Assembly: GCF_017565765.1 (NCBI RefSeq) | Contig: NZ_JAGDYP010000007.1 | Location: 62,001 to 126,000, forward strand | Direction: 5' to 3' | Source: Capnocytophaga bilenii | Lineage (GTDB): Bacteria > Bacteroidota > Bacteroidia > Flavobacteriales > Flavobacteriaceae | DNA: 64,000 nucleotides | In this document: piece by piece, positions 16,147 through 25,399 of the stretch | Layout: each line of letters opens with the position of its first letter | Numbering within the stretch: the stretch's first letter is position 1 | Position numbers and translations under genes: made by a program | The notes under the pieces: generated by a model | Database searches by the model: none | The model's input: the letters and a program-made list of their open reading frames with translations, nothing else | What the model was told of the DNA's origin: nothing

Positions 16147-18009
16147 ATGAACTTACTATCAGTAGAAAACATATCCAAAGCCTTCGGCGAACGCATTATC
16201 CTACAAAACATTTCTTTTGGTATCAACAAAGACCAAAAAATCGCCTTCATCGCCAAAAACGGAACTGGAAAAACAACTCTCCTAAATATTATGGCAGGCA
16301 AAGACCTCCCCGATAGCGGACAAGTGGTATTCAGAAAAGGAATACACATCGGTTTTCTATCTCAAAATCCTTATTTTGATGAAGAACTAACCGTAGAAGA
16401 AACCATTTTCGCTACTGATAACCCTATTTTACGCCTGATACAAACCTACGAGCACGCTTTGCAACATCCCGAAAACGAAGATGCCTACCAAAAAGCCTTC
16501 GAACAAATGGAATTACACAATGCGTGGGACTTCGAAACTCAATACAAACAAATCCTTTTCAAGCTAAAGTTAGATAATCTACAGCTAAAAGTCAAAAACC
16601 TTTCTGGCGGACAAAAAAAACGCCTCGCCTTAGCCAACGTTCTCATCAGCAAACCCGACCTCCTTATTTTAGACGAACCCACTAACCACCTCGACCTTGA
16701 AATGATTGAGTGGCTCGAACAATATTTTGCCAAAGAAAACCTTACCCTCTTTATCGTTACCCACGACCGCTATTTCTTAGAACGCGTCTGCAACGAAATA
16801 TTAGAATTAGACGGCGGAGAGCTCTTTAGCTACAAAGGAAACTATTCCTATTTCTTAGAAAAAAAAGAACAACGCCTCACCCAAGAACAAGCCTCAGTTG
16901 AAAAAGCTAAGAATCTATACACCAAAGAACTCGATTGGATGCGCCGCCAGCCCAAAGCACGCACCACCAAATCAAAATCTCGTATAGACGATTTTTACAA
17001 AATTAAAGAACAAGCTCACAAACGCCGAAAAGAACACTCCGTACAACTCGAAATCAATATGGAACGCTTAGGAAGCAAAACTGTCGAGTTTCACAACGTA
17101 AGCAAAGCTTTCGGGCAGCTACAAGTGCTCAACAAATTCAGCTACAACTTCCTGCGAGGCGAGCGCGTAGGTATTATAGGAAAAAATGGCACAGGCAAAT
17201 CCACCTTCCTCAATCTACTTACAGGAGCAATTCCCCCCGATAGTGGTAAAATAATCGTAGGTGATACCATCAAATTCGGTTATTACACCCAAGAAGGTAT
17301 AGAAGTAATACAAGGACAAAAAGTAATAGAAGTAATACAAAAATACGGCGACTACATCCCTTTGCTCAAAGGACGTACCCTTTCAGCAGCACAATTGTTA
17401 GAACGCTTCCTATTCGACCGCAAAAAACAATACGACTATGTCGAAAAACTCAGCGGAGGCGAACTCAAGCGGCTCTACCTATGCACGGTACTTATCCAAA
17501 ACCCCAATTTCTTAATCTTAGACGAGCCCACCAACGACCTCGACATCGTTACGCTAAACGTACTAGAAGATTTCTTATTAGATTACCCAGGTTGCTTAGT
17601 AGTCGTATCGCACGACCGCTATTTTATGGATAAAATAGTCGATCACCTTTTTGTATTCAAAGGCAAGGGCGAAGTAGAAGATTTCCCAGGCAACTACACC
17701 GATTACCGCGTGTATGAAGAAAGCACCCCGCCGGCAGACGAAACCCCTAAAAAAGAAACAACCAAAAATACGTGGCGTAAAGACGGAATGAAAGGGCTTT
17801 CTTTCAACGAACAGAAAGAATACAATCGGTTAGAAAAAGAGATTGCCACCTTAGAAGAAAAAAAAGCAGCTATCGAAGCCGCTTTTGCTGCTGGCAATCT
17901 CACCCCCGATGAGATACAAAGCCAGTCTGTAGCCTTACAAGAAACCCTAATGTTTATTGAAGAAAAAACAGAACGTTGGTTTGAATTAACAGAAAAACTT
18001 ACCAACTAA
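16147..18009 (+). CDS. ABC-F family ATPase, Uup-like
   Basis: The 620-residue protein has two ABC cassettes and no membrane segments: Walker A NGTGKTTLL and NGTGKSTFL, signatures LSGGQKKRLAL and LSGGELKRLYL, and Walker B LLILDEPTNHLDL and FLILDEPTNDLDI. A charged linker joins the cassettes, and a C-terminal coiled coil (about 545-620) follows, as in Uup. ABC-F proteins act at the ribosomal E/P site; Uup also affects transposon precise excision in E. coli. A resistance role is not indicated. Start ATG 16147 agrees with the promoter. Confidence 0.92.
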   Translation: MNLLSVENISKAFGERIILQNISFGINKDQKIAFIAKNGTGKTTLLNIMAGKDLPDSGQVVFRKGIHIGFLSQNPYFDEELTVEETIFATDNPILRLIQTYEHALQHPENEDAYQKAFEQMELHNAWDFETQYKQILFKLKLDNLQLKVKNLSGGQKKRLALANVLISKPDLLILDEPTNHLDLEMIEWLEQYFAKENLTLFIVTHDRYFLERVCNEILELDGGELFSYKGNYSYFLEKKEQRLTQEQASVEKAKNLYTKELDWMRRQPKARTTKSKSRIDDFYKIKEQAHKRRKEHSVQLEINMERLGSKTVEFHNVSKAFGQLQVLNKFSYNFLRGERVGIIGKNGTGKSTFLNLLTGAIPPDSGKIIVGDTIKFGYYTQEGIEVIQGQKVIEVIQKYGDYIPLLKGRTLSAAQLLERFLFDRKKQYDYVEKLSGGELKRLYLCTVLIQNPNFLILDEPTNDLDIVTLNVLEDFLLDYPGCLVVVSHDRYFMDKIVDHLFVFKGKGEVEDFPGNYTDYRVYEESTPPADETPKKETTKNTWRKDGMKGLSFNEQKEYNRLEKEIATLEEKKAAIEAAFAAGNLTPDEIQSQSVALQETLMFIEEKTERWFELTEKLTN

Positions 18010-18058
18010 AAAAACGATGAGCCAATCTGCAAATTAGCAAATTGGCTCATCGTTTTTT
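18009..18058. terminator. Bidirectional terminator between convergent genes
   Basis: AAAAAACGATGAGCCAAT (18009-18026) pairs perfectly with ATTGGCTCATCGTTTTTT (18041-18058), an 18-bp stem with A and T runs at its base. It serves the ABC-F gene and the arginase-fold gene facing it. Confidence 0.92.
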
Positions 18059-18071
18059 AACAACAATCACA

Positions 18072-19190
18072 TTAAATCGATTTGCGGTAAGAGCGCCACC
18101 AGCGTTCAGGAATAATACCCTTTGTTGCTTCTTCATAATCCTGATGCAAGCAAGGTATAAGCCCCGAAGGAACGTGATTTTGTGGCGAAGAATACTTATC
18201 ACCACCAGGTTTCATCCACCAGCGTTCCGTTTGTGTACTCCTAAAGAACTCTATTTGTATATCATCTATAGGAACTATATATTTTGTGTAATTCTCATCA
18301 GTAATTACAGGTAATTCCTTGATGCGAAAATTAAATCCTTCATAAAAGTACCATACCATTTGGGCTAATAGCTGATAAGCCAAATTAGTAGATGGAATAT
18401 TAAAAATACCTGCAATTTGCACATTGCTACTAATGCCAGCATAACGTGTAATCGTACATATCTCTCTACTATTAAACCCATTTACATACCCTATAGAACC
18501 AATGTCTCTTGCCTGCACCGAAGTCATATCAATACTCACAATGTCGGCATCACGCATCGCAGGTTCTATGATGCGTAAATCGCCAGTAATATTACCCAAA
18601 CGGTGTGCCTCAAAACACATCTTTTCAAGCAAATCCAACTCTTCTTGGGCTACGTAATATGATTGATAACCTATATTAGTAAAATCGAGCAGATTAACAG
18701 GAGGTTCTGAGATGAGTTTGCTCATATACGAATCCTCTATAAAAAGCTCCTCATTATTACCAAAGTCAAATTTGGCATCTACACTCACCATATTCACCAT
18801 TTGCTCAAGGCTATCAAAGGCACGATACATTGCATAGGTAAGTTCTTGTACCCCACCAATTAGCAGCGGTATAACTCCTTGCTTAATAAGTTCTGCCGAG
18901 ATTTCTTGTATCTTTTTATAAGCCTCCTCGTCAAAATCACTTATTTTCAGGTTCCCCAAATCAGCAATTTCCATATTCCAATTCCCCAAAAAAAGAGCAT
19001 AAAGCTGCTTGCGGAAATCCTCAAACGATTGTTCTGGTGTTTCTATACAGAAAAGAGCAATTTTTACCTCTTTAAGGCTGGGCAATCCTGTAGAATACAA
19101 GTGTTTATTTATCTGGAAGCCTATTTGTTGCGGCTTGTAATCTTCTAAAGCAAGCCCAGCTTCAATAGGGTCTAAATAGTTTAGCGGCAT
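18072..19190 (-). CDS. Arginase/formimidoylglutamase-fold protein lacking metal ligands
   Basis: The 372-residue protein aligns by eye with the ureohydrolase family. However, the positions that bind the two Mn ions are altered. The GGDHS-type motif reads GGVQE (112-116), DAHxD reads DAKFD (138-142), and SxDxDxxDP reads SIDMTSV (219-225). Only some aspartates survive, so hydrolysis of arginine or formiminoglutamate is unlikely. Similar proteins in Bacteroidota are often annotated as formimidoylglutamase. A structural or regulatory role is inferred. The C-terminal about 100 residues, ending in WWRSYRKSI, are rich in Trp and basic residues. Confidence 0.75.
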   Translation of the reverse strand: MPLNYLDPIEAGLALEDYKPQQIGFQINKHLYSTGLPSLKEVKIALFCIETPEQSFEDFRKQLYALFLGNWNMEIADLGNLKISDFDEEAYKKIQEISAELIKQGVIPLLIGGVQELTYAMYRAFDSLEQMVNMVSVDAKFDFGNNEELFIEDSYMSKLISEPPVNLLDFTNIGYQSYYVAQEELDLLEKMCFEAHRLGNITGDLRIIEPAMRDADIVSIDMTSVQARDIGSIGYVNGFNSREICTITRYAGISSNVQIAGIFNIPSTNLAYQLLAQMVWYFYEGFNFRIKELPVITDENYTKYIVPIDDIQIEFFRSTQTERWWMKPGGDKYSSPQNHVPSGLIPCLHQDYEEATKGIIPERWWRSYRKSI

Positions 19191-19269
19191 CTTTGGTTAT
19201 CTATTATCGTTATCAAGCTGCAAATATAGTGAATTATTAGTATAGTAGCAAATATAATTTCTACTACTT

Positions 19270-21855
19270 CTAATTTTCAAACACCAGCTTACCGTCTGCC
19301 ACTAATAGTTTTATAACGCTATCTTTGTGAACACTACCACCAAGTATTTCTTTAGAAAGACGATTAAGCACTTCCTTCTGAATGATACGTTTCACAGGAC
19401 GAGCACCAAACTGAGGGTCAAAGCCTTTTTGTGCCAAATAATCTACTGCTTCATCGGTAGCTTGTATTGTGATACCTTCTTTGGCTACCATCTTGATAAC
19501 CGCATCGAGTTGCAAACGTACAATACTACGGATATTGTTAGCGTTGAGCGGTGTAAACATTATGATATCGTCTATACGGTTCAAAAACTCAGGGCGTACC
19601 GTCTGTTTAAGCAGTTGTAACACTTCGTTTTTAGAGGTTTCTATAGCGCGCTCTGTATCATTAGCGTATTTTTCAAATGCCTCCTGAATAAGATGACTAC
19701 CCATATTAGAGGTCATAATGATAATGGTATTTTTGAAGTCGGCAGTACGACCTTTATTGTCGGTTAAGCGTCCTTCGTCTAATACCTGCAAGAGAATATT
19801 AAAAGTATCGGGGTGTGCCTTCTCAATCTCATCTAATAGGATAACAGAATAAGGACGGCGACGTACGGCTTCAGTTAGCTGACCACCTTCATCATAACCT
19901 ACATATCCTGGAGGCGCACCTACCAATCGGCTCACTGCGTGTTTCTCTTGGTACTCACTCATATCAATACGCGTCATTGCGTTTTCATCGTCAAAGAGGT
20001 ATTCAGCCAACGCTTTGGCAAGCTCAGTTTTACCAACCCCAGTAGTACCTAAGAAAAGGAATGAACCTATAGGGCGACGAGGGTCTTGCAAGCCTGCGCG
20101 GCTACGGCGTATGGCATCTGATACTGCTTCTATAGCTTCTTCTTGTCCTACTACGCGTTTGTGCAATTCGCTTTCAAGTTTCAATAACTTCTCGCGTTCG
20201 CCTTGTAGCATTTTTGATACCGGGATGCCTGTCCATTTAGCTACTACCTCAGCTATATCTTCAGCTGTTACCTCTTCTTTTACTAAGGTATTGCCTTCAT
20301 TCTTGTTGTCTAAATTCTCTTGCAAGGTAGCCAATTTAGCTTCAGCTTCTTTTATTTTGCCGTAGCGCAATTCAGCCACTTTACCATAATCACCTTCACG
20401 TTCAGCTTTGCTTGCTTCCAGTTTGTATTGCTCAATAGCCTCTTTGGTAGCTTGTACCTCGTCAATCACACTCTTTTCGCCTTGCCATTTAGCATAGATA
20501 GCGTTGCGTTCTTCCTTAAGGTTTGCTAACTCTTCGTGAAGTGTTTTCAGCTTAACCTCATCATTTTCGCGCTTAATAGCCTCAATCTCTATTTCAAGCT
20601 GCATTATCTTGCGGTCGAGCACATCTAACTCTTCAGGTTTAGAGTTGATTTCCATACGCAATTTAGCCGCTGCTTCGTCCATTAGGTCGATAGCTTTATC
20701 AGGCAAAAAACGATTGGTGATATAACGTTCAGAAAGTTCTACTGCTGCAATAATAGCCTCATCTTTGATACGCACCTTGTGGTGAGTTTCGTATTTTTCT
20801 TTGATACCACGAAGGATTGAAATAGCACTCTCAGTATCTGGCTCTTCTACCATTACCTTCTGGAAACGGCGTTCAAGAGCCTTGTCTTTTTCAAAGTATT
20901 TTTGATACTCATCAAGGGTAGTAGCCCCGATAGCGCGTAGCTCACCACGAGCCAATGCAGGTTTTAAGATATTGGCAGCGTCCATAGCACCTTCGCCACC
21001 ACCAGCCCCTACAAGGGTGTGGATTTCGTCAATAAACAAGATGATGCTACCATCAGAAGTTGTAACTTCCTTCACTACCGATTTGAGTCGTTCTTCAAAT
21101 TCACCTTTGTATTTAGCTCCTGCGATAAGGGCACCCATATCAAGCGAGTAAATTACCTTATCTTTAAGGTTCTCAGGCACATCGCCTTTTACGATACGGT
21201 GTGCCAAACCTTCAGCAATAGCGGTTTTACCCACCCCTGGTTCACCCACCAGCATAGGGTTGTTTTTGGTTCTACGCGAAAGGATTTGTAGCACGCGGCG
21301 TATTTCCTCATCACGACCAATTACAGGGTCGAGCTTGCCACTATCCGCCAGCTGATTGAGGTTTTTAGCGTATTTGTTGAGCGAGTTGTAAGTATCTTCA
21401 GCTGATGCAGAGGTTACTCGTTCGCCTTTGCGCAACTCTTGAATGGCTTTTTCTATTTCTTTTTCGTTTACCCCTTGGTCTTTGAGGGCTTGCGCTATCT
21501 TGCTATTACTTTTGAAGATAGCCAAAAGCAAGTGCTCTAACGATACGTATTCATCATTCCACTTTTTAGCGATGTTAACCGCTTCGTTGAGCATTGTGTT
21601 GGCTTCGCGTGAAAGCCCCATACTACCCCCCGATACCTTTGGAAAAGACTGTAAGGCAGCTTCTAAGTTTTTGCTGAGCTGTTCGCGATTGATGTTCAGT
21701 TTTTTAAAGAGGAAAGGCAATACGTTTTCGTCTACTTGCTCTATAGCTTTAAAGAAGTGCTCGCATTGCAATTCCTGATGCCCGTATTGTTGGGCAATTT
21801 GCTGAGCGGTTTGTACCGCTTCTTGCGCTTTGATTGTAAATGTATTGAAGTTCAT
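19270..21855 (-). CDS. clpB: ATP-dependent disaggregase ClpB
   Basis: The 861-residue protein shows the full ClpB layout: N-domain repeats, first AAA+ module with [13 protein letters not shown] and [14 protein letters not shown], a long middle coiled coil (about 400-530) that distinguishes ClpB from ClpA/C, and a second AAA+ module with [14 protein letters not shown] and [13 protein letters not shown]. It rescues aggregated proteins together with DnaK. The start is ATG 21855. No TAnnTTTG box is obvious in the about 110 bases between the start and the upstream cca terminator, so its promoter may be of another type. Confidence 0.98.
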   Translation of the reverse strand: MNFNTFTIKAQEAVQTAQQIAQQYGHQELQCEHFFKAIEQVDENVLPFLFKKLNINREQLSKNLEAALQSFPKVSGGSMGLSREANTMLNEAVNIAKKWNDEYVSLEHLLLAIFKSNSKIAQALKDQGVNEKEIEKAIQELRKGERVTSASAEDTYNSLNKYAKNLNQLADSGKLDPVIGRDEEIRRVLQILSRRTKNNPMLVGEPGVGKTAIAEGLAHRIVKGDVPENLKDKVIYSLDMGALIAGAKYKGEFEERLKSVVKEVTTSDGSIILFIDEIHTLVGAGGGEGAMDAANILKPALARGELRAIGATTLDEYQKYFEKDKALERRFQKVMVEEPDTESAISILRGIKEKYETHHKVRIKDEAIIAAVELSERYITNRFLPDKAIDLMDEAAAKLRMEINSKPEELDVLDRKIMQLEIEIEAIKRENDEVKLKTLHEELANLKEERNAIYAKWQGEKSVIDEVQATKEAIEQYKLEASKAEREGDYGKVAELRYGKIKEAEAKLATLQENLDNKNEGNTLVKEEVTAEDIAEVVAKWTGIPVSKMLQGEREKLLKLESELHKRVVGQEEAIEAVSDAIRRSRAGLQDPRRPIGSFLFLGTTGVGKTELAKALAEYLFDDENAMTRIDMSEYQEKHAVSRLVGAPPGYVGYDEGGQLTEAVRRRPYSVILLDEIEKAHPDTFNILLQVLDEGRLTDNKGRTADFKNTIIIMTSNMGSHLIQEAFEKYANDTERAIETSKNEVLQLLKQTVRPEFLNRIDDIIMFTPLNANNIRSIVRLQLDAVIKMVAKEGITIQATDEAVDYLAQKGFDPQFGARPVKRIIQKEVLNRLSKEILGGSVHKDSVIKLLVADGKLVFEN

Positions 21856-21963
21856 ATTATTTTCTATTTTTAGTGTTAAACATTTTCGTATAACCTAAAG
21901 ACAACTTCTATACCAATCTTTAAAATATGCCATTTTGACAGCATTTTATAAAATAAGATTCTC

Positions 21964-22006
21964 AAAAAAAAGAGCTTGTTCCTTATTTTCATAAGGTAAC
22001 AAGCTC
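21964..22006 (-). terminator. Terminator of the kdsA-cca operon
   Basis: GAGCTTGTTCCTTAT (21972-21986) pairs with ATAAGG-T-AACAAGCTC (21991-22006), with one bulged T and a TTTC loop. Read leftward the stem runs into eight T residues. It lies 38 bases beyond the cca stop codon. Confidence 0.9.
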
Positions 22007-22043
22007 CGTAGTTCAATAAATAACACTGACATTTTGTCAGTTA

Positions 22044-23462
22044 TTATTTAGCTGAAAGTCCCATCTTCTTTGCTTTTTCCAGCATAAAGGTTTTGGCAGC
22101 TTCATATTCATTGGGTATTTTTCCTTCTAATATCGCTTCTTTTATTGCTTCTTTCAGTACCCCTATAGGGCGTGAAGGGGGCAACCCAAATAGCTCCATA
22201 ATTTCTTCCCCACTAATAGGAGGCTGAAAGTTACGAATATGGTCTTTTTCTTCTACTTCTACTACTTTTTGTCGTACCAATTGGAAGTTTTCGTGATAAC
22301 GTTGGTATTTTTTAGGGTTTTTAGTTGTAATATCAGCTTCACAGAGGGTCATCAGGTCTTCAAACTCTTCCCCTGCATCAAATACTAAGCGGCGTACTGC
22401 CGAATCGGTAACGATATCTTCAGCTATAATGATGGGGCGCGAACTCATCTTCACCATCTTTTGCACATATTTCATCTTGTCGTTTAGGGGCATACGCAAA
22501 CGTTTAAAAAGATGATACACCATTTTACTACCCAAAAACTCGTGCCCGTGAAACGTCCAACCTACTTTTTTGTCAAAACGTTTTGTAGGTGCTTTGCCTA
22601 TATCGTGCAGAAGAGCTGCCCAACGCAGCCACAAATTATCGGTATGTTCTGCAATATTATCTACTACCTCCAGCGTATGCCAAAAGTTATCCTTATGCCT
22701 TTGTCCGTCCTGCTCCTCTACTCCTTGTAACGCAATCAGTTCTGGTAATATATAATGTAGTAGTCCTGTTTGGTATAAGAGTTTGAAGCCTATAGAGGGT
22801 TTAGGTGAAGCAAGAATCTTATTCAGTTCGTCTACAATACGTTCTTGAGAAATAATTTTCAGTCGGTCTTTTTGTTCTGTTATAGCTTGTAGTGAATGCT
22901 CCTCAATAGTAAAATTGAGCTGAGTGGCAAACCTAATAGCACGCATCATTCGCAGCGGGTCATCAGAATAAGTAATCACAGGGTCTAAGGGGGTGCGAAT
23001 AATTTTATTCTGCAAGTCCAGAAGCCCGTTAAAAGGGTCTATAAGAACTCCATAGTTAGCTTTATTTAAAGAAAAAGCCATTGCGTTGATTGTAAAATCG
23101 CGTCTATTTTGGTCGTCTTGTAAGGTACCACATTCTACATATGGCTTGCGCGAGTGTTGGGAGTAACTTTCACGTCTTGCGCCTACAAATTCAATATCAA
23201 GCGTTTCAGCTTTTATCATCGCTGTTCCGAAGTTCTTAAATACCGACACTTTGGGCGTTCCTGCCAAACGCTTGGCTACATTTTCGGCTAAGGAAATTCC
23301 ACTACCTACGGATACTATATCAATATCTTTTGGTAGTTTTTTCTGAAGTAAATAATCACGTACAAAGCCCCCAATCACATAAGTTTCTAATGATAGCTGA
23401 TCGGCTACGTTGCTAATAAGCTGAAAAATAGGATTTGAGAGCGCTTCGGTATAATTGTTCAT
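22044..23462 (-). CDS. cca: CCA tRNA nucleotidyltransferase with HD domain
   Basis: The 472-residue protein begins with the class II nucleotidyltransferase head: IGGFVRDYLL, the catalytic DIDIV and RRDFTINAMAF. It is followed by the neck/body and an HD phosphohydrolase domain (ALLHDIGKAPTKR, FHGHEFLGSKM). It adds or repairs the 3' CCA of tRNAs, required here because the tRNA-Arg at 11995-12068 lacks an encoded CCA. A poly(A) polymerase role cannot be excluded from sequence. Its ATG overlaps the kdsA stop codon (TAATG). Confidence 0.93.
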   Translation of the reverse strand: MNNYTEALSNPIFQLISNVADQLSLETYVIGGFVRDYLLQKKLPKDIDIVSVGSGISLAENVAKRLAGTPKVSVFKNFGTAMIKAETLDIEFVGARRESYSQHSRKPYVECGTLQDDQNRRDFTINAMAFSLNKANYGVLIDPFNGLLDLQNKIIRTPLDPVITYSDDPLRMMRAIRFATQLNFTIEEHSLQAITEQKDRLKIISQERIVDELNKILASPKPSIGFKLLYQTGLLHYILPELIALQGVEEQDGQRHKDNFWHTLEVVDNIAEHTDNLWLRWAALLHDIGKAPTKRFDKKVGWTFHGHEFLGSKMVYHLFKRLRMPLNDKMKYVQKMVKMSSRPIIIAEDIVTDSAVRRLVFDAGEEFEDLMTLCEADITTKNPKKYQRYHENFQLVRQKVVEVEEKDHIRNFQPPISGEEIMELFGLPPSRPIGVLKEAIKEAILEGKIPNEYEAAKTFMLEKAKKMGLSAK

Positions 23463-24250
23463 TAAAAATTATTAATTGTTTCACGAATAGCCACCAATCT
23501 GGTAAGTAGCCCCTCTAATAAGTCTAAGTGCAGCATATTAGCCCCATCACTTTTGGCAGTAGCGGGGTCAAAATGCGTTTCTATAAACAATCCGTCTACA
23601 TTATTTACTACCGCAGCTCGTGCAATAGTTTCTATCATATCAGGTCTGCCCCCTGTAACACCTGTTTGTTGGTTGGGCTGTTGCAATGAGTGGGTAACAT
23701 CCATCACCACGGGTGCAAAATGGCGCATTGTAGGTATTCCTCTAAAATCTACAATCAAATCTTGATAGCCAAACATTGTACCTCTATCGGTAATTAGTGC
23801 TTTTTTATTACCACTATCTATAACTTTCTGTACGGCGTGTTGCATACTTTCGGGACTCATAAATTGTCCTTTCTTAAGATTCACAATTTTTCCTGTTTTG
23901 GCAGCAGCTACTACCAAATCGGTTTGGCGTACTAAAAAAGCAGGTATTTGCAACATATCTACATATTCGGCAGCCATAGAGGCATCGCTCACCTCGTGAA
24001 TATCGGTAACTGTAGGCACAGAGAAGGTTTCGCCTACTTTTCGCAATATTTTTAGGGCTTTTTCATCGCCTATTCCTGTAAATGAATCTATACGGCTGCG
24101 ATTGGCTTTTTTAAAACTTCCTTTAAAAGTGTAGGGAATATTTAGCTTATCTGTAATATTTACAATTCGTTCGGCAATCCTCAGTGCCATTTCTTCTCCT
24201 TCAATAGCACAAGGTCCTGCTAATAGAAAGAAATTATCTTCTTTATTCAT
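23462..24250 (-). CDS. kdsA: 3-deoxy-8-phosphooctulonate synthase (KDO-8-P synthase), metal type
   Basis: The 262-residue protein condenses PEP and arabinose 5-phosphate for LPS core synthesis. Characteristic blocks are LAGPCAIEGEE, FKGSFKKANRS, PAFLVRQTDLV, ITDRGTMFGYQDL and FIETHFDPATAKSDG. Cys in AGPC replaces the Asn of E. coli KdsA, placing this enzyme in the metal-dependent class with His, Glu and Asp ligands in the later blocks. It is translationally coupled to cca. Confidence 0.95.
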   Translation of the reverse strand: MNKEDNFFLLAGPCAIEGEEMALRIAERIVNITDKLNIPYTFKGSFKKANRSRIDSFTGIGDEKALKILRKVGETFSVPTVTDIHEVSDASMAAEYVDMLQIPAFLVRQTDLVVAAAKTGKIVNLKKGQFMSPESMQHAVQKVIDSGNKKALITDRGTMFGYQDLIVDFRGIPTMRHFAPVVMDVTHSLQQPNQQTGVTGGRPDMIETIARAAVVNNVDGLFIETHFDPATAKSDGANMLHLDLLEGLLTRLVAIRETINNF

Positions 24251-24255
24251 TTTTA

Positions 24256-24273
24256 TTAGTCGTTAGTCGTTAG
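24256..24273 (+). repeat. TTAGTCGTTAG-type short repeat
   Basis: Two overlapping copies of TTAGTCGTTAG lie between marC and kdsA. The same motif builds the long inverted repeat at 46585-46659, suggesting a dispersed intergenic repeat. Confidence 0.5.
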
Positions 24274-24310
24274 ATTGTTGTGTTATATTATTAGGGTAAT
24301 TATTATTTTT

Positions 24311-24889
24311 TTAACCATTAATCATTATTTTGATATTAGTTGCAAACAACTTCACTGCTATCGCCAACAATATAACTCCGAAAAACTTATGTATTACGGT
24401 AATGCCCTGTTTTCCAAGTATTTTTTCAATTTTCACTGACGATTTAAGTCCTATGTATACAATAATAATATTAATGAGAATGGCAATGATGATATTCTCT
24501 ACGTGATATTCGGCGCGGAGTGAAAGCACTGTGGTAAGAGCTCCTGCACCTGCTACCACCGGAAAAGCCAAAGGCACTATCGATGCCGATTCAGGTGTAA
24601 CATCTTTATAAAGTGTAATACCCAAAATCATCTCTAAGGCAAGAAAGAAAAGTACAAAAGCACCCGCTACTGCAAACGATTCGACAGTAACACCAAAAAG
24701 ATTTAGTAGTTCTTTTCCTATAAACAAGAACACAATGAGCAATACGCCAGCTACTATTGCTGTCTTTTCTGATTCTATTCGTCCCGCTTTTTTTCGCAAA
24801 TTAATAATCAAAGGAATACTCCCCAAAATATCAATTACCGCAAATAACACCATTGTTGCTGAAACAATCTCTTTAAAATCAATATTCAT
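24311..24889 (-). CDS. MarC family integral membrane protein
   Basis: The 192-residue hydrophobic protein has about six membrane helices and MarC/YchE-family features: an N-terminal VLFAVIDILGSIPLIINL segment, FLALEMILGI, and PLAFPVVAGAGALTTVLSL in the middle. It sits in the inner membrane. Despite the name, a role in multidrug resistance has not been upheld and the function is unknown. It follows the DUF2271 gene by 23 bases on the same strand, so the ankyrin, DUF2271 and marC genes may form one operon. Confidence 0.92.
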   Translation of the reverse strand: MNIDFKEIVSATMVLFAVIDILGSIPLIINLRKKAGRIESEKTAIVAGVLLIVFLFIGKELLNLFGVTVESFAVAGAFVLFFLALEMILGITLYKDVTPESASIVPLAFPVVAGAGALTTVLSLRAEYHVENIIIAILINIIIVYIGLKSSVKIEKILGKQGITVIHKFFGVILLAIAVKLFATNIKIMING

Positions 24890-24912
24890 AATTATTTAGT
24901 TTTTTATATGTC

Positions 24913-25392
24913 TTACTGAGCTAATCGCACGTACCTAATATAGCCTTTTCCTTCTACTTTTGTGTTTAGATTGGCTGTAGTAAGTTCTATTTCGGCATCT
25001 TGTGCATAATAATTGGCATCTTCTACTGCTGTTTCAAATCGGATTTTGTAGCCTTTGTTGAACTTATCGTCTGTTAAGCTAATTACTTTTACTGTACGTT
25101 CGCCTGCACCAATGGTAGCTCCTGTAATTCCATCGATGGTTTTGCGCTTGCCGTAGAATTTCCACCATTGGGGAAGTTCGCTATACCACTCTGGGTCATC
25201 GCCAATCACTTGTAATGTTTGCTCGTATTTTCCTTCGGGATTGATGAGCGAAGCTACTATGTAAGCCCCTTCGCCTTTATAATTAGTGAGCTGAATTAAA
25301 CACTTGTATTTTTTAGTTTCTACCTGAGCTACAAAGCCTACTGCAAGTAGTACTACTACTGCTAAGGCTATTATTAAAGAACTTTTTTTCAT
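24913..25392 (-). CDS. DUF2271 domain protein, exported
   Basis: The 159-residue protein has a signal peptide or N-terminal anchor (hydrophobic residues 4-22) and a single DUF2271 domain. Visible elements are IQLTNYKGEGAYIVASLI, WWKFYGKRKTIDGITGAT and the C-terminal GKGYIRYVRLAQ. The DGITGAT block resembles the flavin-attachment region of FMN-binding proteins, and the family often accompanies PepSY or flavin-transfer genes. No such partner is next to it here. It starts 7 bases after the ankyrin gene. Confidence 0.85.
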   Translation of the reverse strand: MKKSSLIIALAVVVLLAVGFVAQVETKKYKCLIQLTNYKGEGAYIVASLINPEGKYEQTLQVIGDDPEWYSELPQWWKFYGKRKTIDGITGATIGAGERTVKVISLTDDKFNKGYKIRFETAVEDANYYAQDAEIELTTANLNTKVEGKGYIRYVRLAQ

Positions 25393-25399
25393 ACTTTTA

